A stretch of 64,000 bases of DNA from Tethya wilhelma (Eukaryota; Porifera; Demospongiae; Tethyida; Tethyidae), in NCBI GenBank assembly GCA_964030475.1, contig CAXIPT010000005.1:788705-852704 (forward strand), read 5' to 3'. Of this stretch, positions 1 to 11,414 are shown piece after piece (within the stretch, counting starts at the first letter, position 1; the number at the start of each line of letters is the position of its first letter). Under the pieces are notes generated by a model. The model saw nothing but the letters and a program-made list of their open reading frames with translations, was not told the origin of the DNA and searched no databases. The position numbers and the translations under genes were made by a program.

Positions 1-376
1 AGAACACTCTGTGCAGCCTGAATCCTCAAAATAAGCACACTCTAGGCTACTTTCTTCTTTGTCGTAATCGGCTTGTCCTGTGGATTTTCTTCGTAGAGAT
101 AGATTGGTAGTGAAGGACAATGTGCCTTCATTGCAACAGAGAACGTGGACAATGTCATCCAGTGCTCCAACAAGTGGCTCTGGGAGTAAGGCTGTGAGTA
201 TATAGGATGAATATATTAGTACAGTGTCCGGATCAGTCATGCATGGCAGCATGCATGCATGTGATATATTTACTAAGCATAGAAATCAACTTACAGAGTT
301 TATGGGAAGAAGATAGGGTTAGACAGATTGAAACAAAAGTGAGAAGAGTGGCTCTAGGTCCTGGAATACTAACCAT
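1..376 (-). CDS. IgTM-1, cysteine-rich Ig-like membrane receptor, 5' part (runs off left edge)
   Basis: Two minus-strand exons are visible. Exon 1 (295-376) starts at ATG 374-376 and encodes a typical signal peptide beginning MVSIPGPRATLL with a hydrophobic core, ending in a GTAAG donor at phase 1. Exon 2 (1-191) follows an ACTCACAG acceptor and stays open to the window edge. It begins LLPEPLVGALDD and contains the paired cysteines LCCNEG found at the same place in the neighbouring paralogues. The phase-1 signal exon and the CC motif match IgTM-2, -3 and -5, so I place it in that subfamily. The membrane and cytoplasmic exons are outside the window. Ligand and function are unknown. Confidence 0.6.
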
Positions 377-845
377 CATCCTCTGCATGCATTATTCTGA
401 GCCTGCTATCCTCTGGTGGTGCTCTTTATTTAGGTATTCATCACCCGCCCATCACCGAGGTTAAAGGTCATCACTTTCAGTGCATTTATGTTGGGAGGGG
501 GTAGGAAAGAGGGATTCTGGAGCAAGGTTTATCTCGCCTATAGACGAGTTGTTTCTCAGCAAATCAATGCCAACCACAATATAATTAGTTTATCATCACA
601 GTATTTTTATGCATAAACATGTAGAAAAAAACATTTTGTGCAGGCAAACAAATAGCTGTGCTCATATAGAGGTAGCTACCTATTCAGCTAGTACAAAAAT
701 TGCATGAAGTTATAAAAATAAACTGCCGTCCCACTACTCAGTCTCTGGGTATCACCTAGATCAAAAGACACACAGGTTAACCAATCACAAAAAAATGGCC
801 AAGCATCAAACACTGTACCTTCATTGGTAAATATTCTCCCAAGCA
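377..845. other. Spacer between IgTM-2 3' end and IgTM-1 5' end
   Basis: I see no coding exon here. It should contain the IgTM-1 promoter and the IgTM-2 3' untranslated region. The sequence is AT-rich without an obvious repeat family. Confidence 0.4.
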
Positions 846-2519
846 TTATAATCTTCGGTCCCCAAGTCTTCTTCTTGTAAGAGTAGCTTCACCAGGAGGG
901 CTGTTATCAGCAAAAACGTATCCTACAATAATTATAGAACTTAAAAACTTCAATCTCATGAAAATATAGACAACTAGTATATAAGATATAGAAAGCTAGA
1001 AAAGCAACTGAAAAATGGGGACAATGAGCGCATTCCAATGGTATAAATAATAATAAAATAATTCAATTTCTTCTATCTGCATTCTCAAACTAGATGGACT
1101 TCTTCAGTGTTGTGTGTCACACAATACTGTACTTCTTGCAATTGCATACAATATTATTGGCGATAAATGCATAGCTAGCTCTTACCTAATTTTCCTACAA
1201 TTGCACGTTTGCAATGCACTGAATCAATCTCAATTGTCTCACTCTTTGAATCAGTATCACTAGAGGATTGGGCGCTATCATCATCTTCAGGCAGTGGTTC
1301 ATCAGGAGGAGGCTGTTGAGGAGGTGGAGGTGGAGAACTCAGTCTTTCCAGCTGGCTTGAATTAAGATTCTCTCCATTTCTAGTTCGACTCAGTTGCTAA
1401 ATGACAAAGAGTGAAGAGAAGAGCATGAATCAATCACACCCTCTACCTAGTGAAACAATAATGAGAAATTACACCTTTTTCCAACAGTAGTAAACGCAAA
1501 CTATTATTGGAACTACTATAATGAAGCCTATGAGTGTCAATATGAGTGATACAACAGGACCTGTATATACAAAATAAAATTATTAGGTCAAAAGCAAAGC
1601 ATTATACAACTCAAGGTAGGTATATACAGTAGATATTTACCAATTATGTGAGCATTATTTCTACCTCCAGGTTCTTGTATATCATCTATACCATCAAATT
1701 CAGCCATAGTAGATCCAGTAGTGGATATTGTAATGGTAGTGGGGGGAGCTTGTGTATTCTCAACAATACTAACAGAGGCACTCACATTTAACTTAAACTT
1801 CTGGTCATTACTGTTATACAGAACACACTCCAACACAGCTCCATCATACTTTGCTTTAGCAGCAATTGTTATAGTTCGACAGGTTAAATTGTTGAGATTA
1901 GGACAGGTCAAGTCATCTTTAAAATGGATACACCCGAAGACTGTTATAGAGGCATTATTGGGTTGAATCAGATTGACTTCAGGGTCATAACCTTGGTTTG
2001 GTGTATAGTAATAGCAACAAGTTGCAGCAAGTGGAATACGACTTTCAACTATTGCTTCAAGTGAATCAGGGGAAATTGCTGTCAAAAAAGAGAGATACAC
2101 AAAACATGCAGTCAATCATGATGTCATATCTACTGGTATGTATGGACTGACTAGACAGTATATAAAATGATTTTACAGGGTCCATGTATGTTACATTAAA
2201 CTACAAACACACCATGGATACGTACATGATACTGATAAAACATGGTGTGCATTACTTAGAACATAATCACCGCAACAGGTGTCGTAGTGAAATTACTAAC
2301 TGAACTTACAAACATTTGGGGCAGTACAGGTAGAAAGCGACAGGAGGAAACAAGACCAGAATACAGCCACATAGTTCAGTATCTATGGAACCAGGTAGGC
2401 GTAGAATTTGATTATCAAAACTCGAGATTAACGTTCTGTTTGAATCCCCACACACTCTCTGAACAATTTTAAGTACTGATAGCAAAGGCAAATCAGCCAA
2501 ATACACTTACACAGATCAT
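846..2519 (-). CDS. IgTM-2, single-pass Ig-like receptor
   Basis: Six minus-strand exons with GT-AG borders fit together in frame: 2511-2519, 2310-2382, 1641-2078, 1475-1560, 1186-1396 and 846-922, giving about 297 residues. The start is the tiny exon ATG-ATC-TGT, spliced to a hydrophobic exon ending LSLSTCTAPNV (signal peptide). The ectodomain exon has the CC pair, further cysteines (FGC, LTC, LTC) and a late Ig F-strand-like DGAVLECVLYN. A Thr-rich stalk follows. The fourth exon is a membrane helix (LILTLIGFIIVVPIIVCVYY) ending in WKK. The tail has a proline run (SSPPPPPQQPPP), an acidic stretch and a basic C-terminus (TRRRLGDRRL). It is tandem with IgTM-3, from which it differs mainly in the ectodomain and tail. 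The domain family is Ig-like by motif only; I do not recognise a named gene. Confidence 0.75.
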
Positions 2520-3152
2520 CTCACCGTCTCCAGGGTCCTTCCTTAGCACTTGCTGCATGCTTAAAGTTTTTAGCTACGACTAGCCGCGCCCGCTAGCTAT
2601 ATAATTATATATATATATCTTCACAATCACATGACGTCATTTACCGCATAATTTAATACGCATGCGCACACAGCCTTTGTATTAGTATCTAAAGGTATTA
2701 TTATTATTTCCAGCATCATCTGGCTAAGTTGCAAAAAAAGAGAACAAAACAACGGTGTGATTAATTTCTTGCTGAGACTAACTAACTATACGACTCTACT
2801 TACACGTTCACCTCTTCATTCACTATTACGTTGACGATCTTTACCGAGCACGTCAACACGAAATTATATGTTCCAATCAAGATGATGTGAGTGACTCTAC
2901 AACAAATGCCAACAATAATAACAGTGCAACAAACATTGTATTAAGTATAATTGTGAGCATTATGTTTGCATCGCCTCAATTACAGACAGGCAGCTAGGTC
3001 CTCTTAAAGAGGTGACTGCCGCCTGTAAGAATATGTACGGTAAGATTTACACTTGGAAATTATACATAAAAAAGTAAAATGTCATCTCATTATAATTGAA
3101 ATCCAGTTGGTACAGTATATTCACCTAGAGGAGCTTCATTCGGGAACAAGAA
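2520..3152. promoter_or_regulatory. Promoter region of IgTM-2 with CRE and NRF-1-like motifs
   Basis: Just upstream of the IgTM-2 start (read on the minus strand) are a palindromic CRE consensus TGACGTCA at 2632-2639 and an NRF-1-like CGCATGCGCA at 2659-2668. An AT dinucleotide run lies near 2605-2618. The same CGCATGCGCA type of site precedes IgTM-3 and the CARD-GTPase gene. Use of these sites is inferred. The rest of the stretch shows no exon. Confidence 0.4.
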
Positions 3153-3582
3153 TCATGATTTCCGGCCTTTACGACGTCGTCTTCTTTTGAGTGTAACTCC
3201 AGCAGGAGGGCTCTTATCAACAGCTACATATCCTACAATATCAGATTAAAACTTCAGTTTCAGTTAGTGTTACATGTCAAATAATGTACTTTTTACACCT
3301 GTTTTTCCTACATGTACTGAACCAGTCTCAGTGGCTGTCTTAGTCTTCACATTATCAGTATCAGTATCAGTGGAGCTCTGAGCACCAGCAGCACCACCAT
3401 TTTGAGATCGTTGTTCATTAGCAGAAGGAGAACAAGGAGGAGAACTCTGTTTTCCTGACTCAAGTTCACGTTGGCTTGAATCAAGATCAAGAGACGTCTG
3501 CTGGTTAAATTGATGAGAAAGTGTAAATTAAAGAGACAGGGAAGTTAGAGTGGAAATTAAGGAGGAGAGAGGGAGGGAGAGG

Positions 3583-3649
<67 letters not shown>

Positions 3650-3650
3650 N

Positions 3651-3691
<41 letters not shown>

Positions 3692-5167
3692 GAAAATACC
3701 TTTCTCCTTTTGAAATAGATGTAACATATAACTCCTATAACAATCGCAACACAGACTATGACCACGAGTACAGATACTATTATACCTGCATACGGACACA
3801 CATAAACAACTTGGTTGCATTCAAGTTAAAATTTTCTACTTAATACCTATTACGTGATCACCAATTCCACCACCAGGAACCTGTTCCTCATCTATGCTGC
3901 CTGATTGAGGCCTAGTAGGTTCAGAACTAGATGCAGTAGTGGGTGGGGTAGTGGATGTGGTAGTGGGGTGAACCTCTTCCACAATACTAATAGAGGCACT
4001 CGATTTTGCTACAAATCCAGAATTTGGTGAGGTGTCGTATAAAATGCACTCCAACTCCATTCCATCATACTTCATCTCAGCAGGGATTGTTATGGTCCGA
4101 CAGTTCGAATCGTTGAGAATAGAGCAATAAAAACCACTCATACCGTTCAGAATTACACACCCGTAGATCGATGAAGGTCCGTGATTAGGGTGGATCAGAT
4201 TGACTTCAGGGTCATAATGTTGATTCTCTTCATATTCGTAGCAACATGTTGCAGTGACTGGATCGGAACTTCCAATTGTTTCTTCAAGTGACTCAGGGTA
4301 GATTCCTGCAAAAAAAACCACAAAAAACACTATGAATACATGGAAAATTTATAGGAAAAAAACAAGATCTCGAACCCATGTCTTTCAAACTCTGGTCGAA
4401 TGCTCTTACCACTGAGTTACTAGAGCTCACAGGCAATAGAGTAAAGAATATTCATGGCACTAGTCAACTTCCAAACCACATCTCAAGGTCTACATGTAAT
4501 GGCATGACCCGCATGATGCAAATACGTGACCAGTTCTCAAAGCGTGCCATTTCTAAATCCAACCTGACTTAGTCTGCTAGGATAATTAAACCACCAAAGA
4601 CACAGAACTAAGAAATGGATAAACACATGGAAAATTCATTGGAAAAAAATCTTGAGACCTAACTGGGGTTCAAATCCAGGTTTTTTGAAATCCAGTCAAA
4701 TGCTCTTATTGCTGAGCAACTAGAGCATAGACACGATAAGCTCTCTTTGATGATATTACTGGTAGTTGGTTATTGCGGCAACATGCTTCTCTGCTCCATG
4801 GACCAATACCTGTGAGCTCTTACATTCACAAAAGAATGGTTTCCTTGTATAAAAACACCAAAACTACAAGAGTGGTGAGCATTATTTAGAATTGCAAACA
4901 CTCCTACTCCATAAACTCAACAATAAAGCATATGAAACTTGCCCTACAGCTACATCTATAGGTAATAAAGTACTTACTAATATGTTGAGCTGTACAAGTT
5001 GAAAGTGACAGGAGAAAATACGCAGACACACACTTCAATATCTACATACCAAATAAATAAGACATCTACGGATGAATTTATACTAGCCACGGAGACTTAC
5101 ATCACAATGCTATCACAACAAGAGAGCAAACATACACTCATTGTCTGTCACTCACCCAGCAGGTCAT
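3153..5167 (-). CDS. IgTM-3, single-pass Ig-like receptor
   Basis: Six exons: 5156-5167, 4978-5041, 3847-4305, 3700-3785, 3299-3500 and 3153-3232, about 300 residues. The start exon encodes MTCW and splices to ILKCVSAYFLLSLSTCTAQ (signal peptide); neither exon is a complete signal alone, exactly as in IgTM-2. The ectodomain has the CC pair (TATCCYEYEE), YGC, YC and DGMELECILYD, then a Thr/Pro stalk. The membrane helix is IIVSVLVVIVCVAIVIGVIC followed by YFKRRK. The tail is Ser/Gln/Asp-rich and ends in a strongly basic TLKRRRRRKGRKS. The last exon shares GYV-x-x-D-x-SPP with IgTM-2. It is adjacent to and in the same orientation as IgTM-2 (tandem duplicate). A GA microsatellite containing an N lies in the intron after the membrane exon. 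Confidence 0.75.
3578..3688. repeat. (GA)n microsatellite with an assembly N
   Basis: A run of GA dinucleotides of about 110 bp is interrupted by an N at 3650, inside an intron of IgTM-3. The true length is probably uncertain because the N suggests a collapsed or joined run. Confidence 0.9.
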
Positions 5168-5418
5168 CTCAAGAGCGGCCCAGTCGCGTCGACCCCTGCG
5201 TTGCAACTTGCTGAGCTAGCTAACTAGCGGGTGCACACAAAACAATGATGTCATTATGCCGCCATTACTTTGAACGTGTGCATATGCGCATGCGCAGAAT
5301 AGGAAAAAGTCTCAAGTTGAATCAACATTTGTACATAGTGCGACTAACACAAAAAGGAATGCTCTTCAATAGTAACAGCGTGAATCAATGACTTAATATT
5401 ATAAGCTAGTGGAGTTGT
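5168..5418. promoter_or_regulatory. IgTM-3 upstream region with NRF-1 palindrome
   Basis: A perfect TGCGCATGCGCA palindrome, the NRF-1 consensus type, sits at 5285-5296, about 120 bp upstream of the IgTM-3 start codon. A TGATGTCA CRE-like variant lies near 5246. Downstream IgTM-4 ends at 5419. Confidence 0.4.
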
Positions 5419-6235
5419 TCAGCAGAGAAGTTCATGAGGAGTGAAACAGTCTTTGACGTGGGGAAGTACTGGAAATCATTGACACGAACTTCACTTCAGC
5501 GGTGTTTGCTGCACATGCATACCATGACAAATTCTCTATTAAACAGTGGCCCATAAATTACATCAACAGTATTATACCTCTAGTCTCATCTCCATGGAGA
5601 ATAGCATCGCTGTCTTTTTCAGGTGAATCTTTTTCAGGTTCTATGATTTGTGAGAGATTACTAGGACACACTCTCAATGTCTTAAACATACACACACCTG
5701 CATCACAACATAAAGGAAGCTTCCAGAAACACACAGGTGCCTCATCACTTTCACTGCTGGCTAAAGACACATCTCGTAATGGCTGTGGTTCAGTCCCTGA
5801 ACGCTGTGCGTTCTGAGACAACAATTACAAACAAATGAGACAACAACTTTATAATGTCATGAGAGAAAGTGTACACAATGTATTGGGTGGAGTTGACCAT
5901 ATGATTCAAGGGGTTTCTTGGGGTACAAATTGCCTACAAGCTAGTTACAAGATATACATTCATTAGCTGCTGAGGAGGCACAGATATTTACGTAGCAATG
6001 AGATTATATATTGTGCATGCATACAAAAGTTTGGCAAAAGAACAATATTATTTTACCTTTCTTCTGCATCTCTTGTACACAAAAATAACAACAGTCACAA
6101 GACTCACAATAGTGAAAACTGCCACTAGTATCACCATGAATGTCGAAACACCTACAGTATGTCATATGTCACCAAGAACATGGCACGAATAGAGCATCAC
6201 TACACAAACTATTGTACTGATAACCATAAATACTA

Positions 6236-6275
<40 letters not shown>

Positions 6276-6959
6276 TGCAAACTCAACAGAAGAAACTTGA
6301 GAAGAATATAGTCTCCAGCTGGTACAGAATCAAATTTTAAGATAGTAATCAGTGAATGTACCTTGGACTGAAGCTGCACTGTGATTAATCTGTCAATTAA
6401 ATCAACATACCTATTGTGATGGGTGTGTTTGTCTTAGACTTGGGGGAGATAACTTCATCATCAGATTCTGTAGTAGAATTTGATGATACATTGACATCTG
6501 TTGGAACATTAGGTAGCACTACCAATGTCACATTAGCAGTGAACTCGGCACGAGACGATTGATTTTTCGTCAGTGAACACTTTATGATCAATCCATCATT
6601 TGAAGGTGTAGCAAGCACTGAGCAGATACGACAGCCATTTTCATCCATATTGGTACAATTCACTCCCAGCTTCTTCATCATGATACTCTGGGAAAAATAT
6701 TCTGTGCCATTCTCAGGAGAGATGCCAGACACATCAGGAGAAAAACCAGTAGTATTGCCATAACAACAGGTATTGATGGCTATGGTATTGACGTTCACTT
6801 CCCATGGGTCTACTTGAAAGTCTATGAAAACAAAGAACACTTTAAAATGGAATTTCATTTTTATTCACTTGCGAAAATATTGACACTGACTAACTTACAA
6901 ACTTGACTGCGGGCATTGGTTAAGCCAAGAGCTAGTATCAGCAGGAGTGGCACTATCAT
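5419..6959 (-). CDS. IgTM-4, single-pass Ig-like receptor (second subfamily)
   Basis: Exons 6899-6959, 6411-6821, 6057-6151, 5698-5812, 5578-5640 and 5419-5468, about 264 residues. The signal peptide starts MIVPLLLILALGLTNA. The ectodomain begins FQVDPWEVNVN and carries the NTCCYGN motif, CTN, GCRIC and DGLIIKCSL. It is much closer to IgTM-6 than to IgTM-2 or -3. The membrane exon is FMVILVAVFTIVSLVTVVIF then YKRCRRK. The tail is Ser/Glu/Asp-rich. The last two small tail exons are supported only by splice sites and open frame, so the C-terminus is less certain. The start codon lies about 480 bp from a dead plus-strand signal exon of the IgFN type. Confidence 0.68.
6235..6273. repeat. (CA)n microsatellite
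   Basis: A short run of CA dinucleotides in an intron of IgTM-4. Confidence 0.9.
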
Positions 6960-7437
6960 ATCTAGTAGAAAAACTGTACAAATGCACACATAAATTTCAT
7001 TAATATCTACTATCATAAATGCCTATCAACACAAAACAGATTTATACTCTTCATTGAATCAAGATGGAAGTGAATGGACTCACTGTAAATTATGTCAGAC
7101 CAGACCGTGACTCCGAGCACTGATGTGGACGTGTATGACTTGATCTCTCGATTTTACTGTCAGTCTCAGTCTGCCACCTAGTCTTAACTATAGATGCCTG
7201 GATTGGACATAATTTGGAGAAGAGTGGACCAGTACATTGAGCACACGAGCAATTTGCAATGGCTTGAGCCTTTCATCATCCAGACGGTCTACATTAATTT
7301 ATGATTACGTAATTAGCTAGACATGGGACTTTCCTTTTCACTCATAATCAGATTACATACATGCACTGTCCGTGTATATATACAAAAGCACAGAGCATGC
7401 TTGTCAATGCTGTCAGTCTCGTCAATGCAGTAACATC
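6960..7437. promoter_or_regulatory. Head-to-head promoter region with a kappa-B site (IgTM-4 / dead IgFN exon)
   Basis: This stretch lies between the IgTM-4 start and a plus-strand signal-exon relic. It contains GGGACTTTCC (7325-7334), a perfect Rel/NF-kappa-B consensus, and a TATA-like stretch near 7376-7383. The flank ATTACGTAAT...GACTTTCC...GTGTATA is recognisably homologous to the region upstream of IgFN-1 (14163-14240), so it is a duplicated bidirectional promoter. Activity is inferred. Confidence 0.5.
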
Positions 7438-7507
7438 ATGATGTTGTGTTTCACTACATCATCTCATTTAGTGACCAGATATTGCTTTGTGAAGACACAA
7501 CCAGCAA
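7438..7507 (+). pseudogene. Relic signal-peptide exon of an IgFN-type receptor
   Basis: The stretch matches the first coding exon of IgFN-1 (14297-14381) through CTACATCATCTCATT and ATTxCTTTGTGAAG to the splice donor (GCAA then GTAAG). Read in the homologous frame it has an in-frame stop upstream and no usable ATG. The ATG that is present is in another frame. No further IgFN exons follow; a minisatellite begins about 70 bp downstream. Confidence 0.6.
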
Positions 7508-7577
7508 GTAAGTTCATGAGATTTGCTGTGAATAATTGAACTCAATAATAATTTGCACTGAAGTTGTAGTCAGTATC

Positions 7578-8854
7578 TAGTTTTAGTTGGAAAAGGTTCT
7601 CCACTAGTTTTAGTGGGAAAGGTTCTCGGGTTCTCCACTAGTTTTAGTGGGAAAAGGTTCTCCACTAGTTTTAGTGGGAAAAGTTCTCGGGTTCTCCACT
7701 AGTTTTAGTGGGAAAGGTTCTTGGGTTCTCCACTAGTTTTAGTGGGAAAGGTTCTCGGGTTCTCCAATAGTTATAGTGGGAAAAGGTTCTCCACTAGTTT
7801 TAGTGGGAAAGGTTCTCGGGTTCTCCAATAGTTATAGTGGGAAAAGGTTCTCCACTAGTTTTAGTGGGAAAGGTTCTCGGGTTCTCCAGTAGTTTTAATG
7901 GGAAAAGGTTCTCGGGTTCTCCACTAGTTTTAGTGGGAAAGGTTCTCGGGTTCTCCACTACTTTTAGTGGGAAAGGTTCTCGGGTTCTCCACTAGTTTTA
8001 ATGGGAAAGGTTCTCGGGTTCTCCAATAGTTTTAGTGTGAAAAGGTTCTTCACTAGTTTTAGTGGGAAGGGTTCTTGGGTTCTCCACTACTTTTAGTGGG
8101 AAAGGTTCTCGGGTTCTCCACTAGTTTTAGTGGGAAAGATTCTCCGGTTCTCCACTAGTTTTAGTGGGAAAAGGTTCTCCTCTAGTTTTAGTTGGAAAAG
8201 GTTCTCCACTAGTTTTAGTGGGAAAGGTTCTCGGGTTCTCCAATAGTTTTAGTGTGAAAAGGTTCTTCACTAGTTTTAGTGGGAAGGGTTCTTGGGTTCT
8301 CCACTACTTTTAGTGGGAAAGGTTCTCGGGTTCTCCACTAGTTTTAGTGGGAAAGGTTCTCGGGTTCTCCAATAGTTATAGTGGGAAAAGGTTCTCCACT
8401 AGTTTTAGTGGGAAAGGTTCTCGGGTTCTCCAGTAGTTTTAGTGGGAAAAGGTTCTTGGGCTCTCCACTAGTTTTGGTGGGAAAAGGTTCTTGGGTAGCC
8501 TCGTTCCCAGGCTCCTCCTTCGCGAATATTTTCTTCTCGGGGAAGAAAATATTCGCGAAGGAGGAGCCTGGGAACGAGGCTAGTTCTTGGGTTCTCCACT
8601 AGTTTTAGTGAGAAAGGTTCTCGGGTTCTCCATGGACTAGTTTTAGTGAAAAAAGGTTCTCCACTAGTTTTAGTGGGAAAGGTTCTCGGGTTCTCCACTA
8701 CTTTTAGTGGGAAAGGTTCTCGGGTTCTCCACTAGTTTTAGTGGGAAAGGTTCTCGGGTTCTCCACTAGTTTTAGTGGGAAAAGTTCTCGGGTTCTCCAC
8801 TAGTTTTAGTGGGAAAGGTTCTCGGGTTCTCCACTAGTTTTAGAGCTGGGACTT
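7578..8854. repeat. Minisatellite of hairpin-forming units
   Basis: About 1.28 kb of tandem units of roughly 26 and 34 bp. Each unit carries CCACTAGTTTTAGTGG, which can fold as a CCACTA / TAGTGG stem with a GTTT loop, followed by GGGAAA and GGTTCTC repeats. The long unit adds one extra GGTTCTCG step. I estimate about 40 units without exact counting. Variants such as CCAATAGTTATAGTGG occur in blocks, suggesting local amplification. There are no unique spacers, so it is not a CRISPR array. Confidence 0.92.
8496..8582. mobile_element. Palindromic MITE (TAGCCTCG family, copy 1) inside the minisatellite
   Basis: A near-perfect 87 bp palindrome: about 40 bp arms and a loop of about 6 bp. Ends are TAGCCTCGTTCCCAGG and its complement. 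It is flanked by a 9 bp direct duplication GTTCTTGGG (8487-8495 and 8583-8591). Removing the element and one copy restores a normal minisatellite unit, which proves insertion. 9 bp duplications are typical of Mutator-like elements. Confidence 0.88.
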
Positions 8855-9139
8855 GTTGTATAAGTCTCAGTACTAATGGTCTTTTGTACACATGCGTGTT
8901 TATTTATGCATGCTAGTTGGCCTGCTGCTTCATCAGATTCACAGAGATGTGGTGGTGGCTGTACGGACAGTGTCACTGTGTGCCTATAGGTGCCAGTGAT
9001 TATTTTCTAATACATTGACTCATAGTACTCATACATGTAGCTATGATACACTCTTTTACCCAGCATAATATGCATACAAGTGCACTAGCTAGTTGTCAAT
9101 GAGTGTGCCGAGGCTTGTGCACCATCGGTGCTTTCATAT
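8855..9139 (+). mobile_element. Fragment of AAGCCTCGG-family element, right end
   Basis: The right-hand terminus of a repeat family that recurs in this window (GTGTGCCGAGGCTTGTGCACC then ATCGGTGC) is present at 9105-9139. The upstream part resembles internal sequence of other copies only weakly, and the characteristic left end is missing. Confidence 0.5.
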
Positions 9140-9458
9140 TATGATAGTTATGTGTTTCTGTGGTACTAATTAATTCACACTTTAATTGTGAGTTAACCTA
9201 CTTCATCAAAAAAAAAAATAAACACTAAAGAATGTGTAACAGGCAATTCAGGCAACTGCTGAAACAGTCAGAGACTATATATAGTGGCAATTAAGGCATT
9301 CACTCCAGTTAGGTACTGTTAATCCAACAAAATACCAGCTATAGCCTATTATGCTGGGATGGTCACAAAATTCAGCCTATCATGCTAGCATATATTCTTG
9401 ATGCTTAACAGTACCTATATGTTATGCTTGAAATTATGCTAGCATAATCTATCAAGGC
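9140..9458. other. Non-coding spacer
   Basis: No exon or repeat I can name. It contains an A-run near 9210 and short repeats of a GCTAGCAT-like word. Confidence 0.4.
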
Positions 9459-9506
9459 CTAGTGGTAGTGAGGGGAGCTTGTGTATTCTCTTCAACAATA
9501 CTTGTG
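9459..9506 (-). pseudogene. Relic of an IgTM ectodomain exon (stalk segment)
   Basis: Read on the minus strand, the frame gives TSIVEENTQAPLTTT, closely matching the end of the IgTM-2 ectodomain exon (SIVENTQAPPTTI, 1725-1770). Surrounding sequence no longer matches, so this is a leftover of a deleted or rearranged paralogue between IgTM-4 and IgTM-5. Confidence 0.55.
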
Positions 9507-9881
9507 ATGTAACCAGTTACCTATGCTTATTTACTGCGTTATTCGATGCTTACCCATGCGCAACAGCATTGTCAACACCCACTGATATCACATGTATGAC
9601 AAAGTCTAAAAGCCATCAGTGCAGAAAATGTATAAATGTATTTACTGTCTATTGTGACTCCTATGTCAGTCATTACGAGTCAAATACTGATTTTTTGTTC
9701 TTCTTTGGTCCCCTGTATTTAAAACCTTCAGGCAATCCCTTCTCAGCAGCTTTGTTATCTCCTGGACAAGCAAGAGACTCAACATTACTACACACATACT
9801 GCTACAGAGTACTCAGTGCATCACACACTCAATAAAAAGCCCAAACAACTATCACCAACCATGATTTAGCTGATCGTATAC

Positions 9882-11414
9882 CTTTTTTGCTTGGTCCATC
9901 TTCAAAAACAATCGGCAGATCACCTACTCTAAGAGGTGGTCCATCTCTAGCTGAGCTATCATTAACTGGAGCAGCACGGACATTCGCGGTGCTGGGTGTA
10001 CCGGGAGGTATGTACTGATCACTAATCCCTCGCAATGTTGTTCCATCTGTACTCTTTTTAGTACCATCATCACCCAAATCGGGGTGGGGGGGAGGGAACA
10101 CAACAAAAAGTAAAGAACTAATAACATTGATACTGAGCTACACTTACATGTCCACCTCTTGCACGGTTTATAATACACCACACGACTAGAATAATGGTTA
10201 CAACGCATCCAATGACTGTACATACTCCAATAACGATACCTATAATGATGAGAGAAGGTATCTGGCCATAAGAAATGAGCCCATTAGCCAATAACAATCT
10301 CTTACCAAATATTTGTCTAGTAGTCAATGTCGTTACATCAAAACCACCAGACTTTTGCGTGGAACTAGATTCAGTGGTTGACTCAGTAGTCCGAGGCTCT
10401 CTGAGGATAGTGAGTCTGACCCTATTCTCTGCAACTCTCTTATTGTTTTCTCTATTATTTATTAGTGAGCATTCTATCTCAGCACCATTATACTGAGTGT
10501 CAGCTGGAATAGTCACTGGCCAGCAGACATCACCATCAACACTTGGATGGGAACAGGAGAAGCCCTCTTTGGCATTTAGATTCACACACCCAATTTTAAT
10601 TGGGGTGTCATTTGGCCAGAACATTGATATAGACACGAAAAGATCAGTACGATCGCCTTTATAGAAACAGCATTTTATTTTAGCATCTTCATCACCAGCA
10701 AGAAATTCTAGAGGTGAGGGTTCAATTACTGCAGAATAGATTGATACATAAAATGTTGAGCCTGCCATTGACAATTACAGAGTTGAACTTGGTATTTATT
10801 GGCTTTATATTTTCTAATACATGATCAGATACGCATCACTATAGCTAGTTCTATAGCTAAGTACGTAACATAGCGGCCATCTAATTTGATGCTTCGTGAC
10901 TATTTGGAAACAGAGCTCACTCTAATAGTAAATCGTAAATTATGCCAATAGCTAATTGTCAATGTCTACATGCTTAAAGACTAGTCAGGACTCAGGATTA
11001 GCTAGATTATGTGAATATACAGCCAATACACTTCTAGAACATTGACAAATTTGAAGTAGACTAGGATAAAATCATGGATATCCATGATGAGGGGTAGATT
11101 GTGTATACTTACAGACATGAGGACCCTCTTGAGCCAGTACCGAGGCCAGCACTAATGAAGAGAAAATCAGGGAAATCACCAACTTGAAACAGGCGAATAC
11201 CTGTTGTTAATTGGCAATGAAAATCAAGTGACATGCAGTTTGCCAGTGATGATCACAAACATAGCATAACAAAAAAAACTCAGCAAATCATTCTTACCAG
11301 AAGTTTAAAATTATATACCGCGTTACGTCAACATGTTTTTACAAACACCATACCACCATACGAATATTTGTAGATATTGTGTGTATATTATATACTCACC
11401 ATTAAAGTTTTCAT
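9882..11414 (-). CDS. IgTM-5, single-pass Ig-like receptor (C-terminus uncertain)
   Basis: Exons 11400-11414, 11113-11200, 10306-10728, 10148-10239 and 9882-10053. The 15 bp start exon encodes MKTLM and joins VFACFKLVISLIFSSLVLA (signal peptide). The ectodomain has KCCFYKGD, IGCVN, FSC, DVCW and NGAEIECSLINN, followed by a Thr/Ser stalk. The membrane exon is IVIGVCTVIGCVVTIILVVW then CIINRARGGH. The next exon (STDGTTLRGISDQY onwards) ends with a possible donor after CCAAGCAAAAAAG. No terminal exon like those of IgTM-2 and -3 was found; without splicing the frame ends at 9829, giving about 280 residues. Closest relatives are IgTM-2 and IgTM-3, although IgTM-4 lies between them. Confidence 0.65.

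Noticed and set aside
3505..3820. Long frames of alternating Ser-Leu on the minus strand
   Set aside because: They are translations of the GA microsatellite in an intron, not protein.
7578..8854. CRISPR-like array
   Set aside because: Units are contiguous with no unique spacers; the context is animal genomic DNA and the pattern is a minisatellite.
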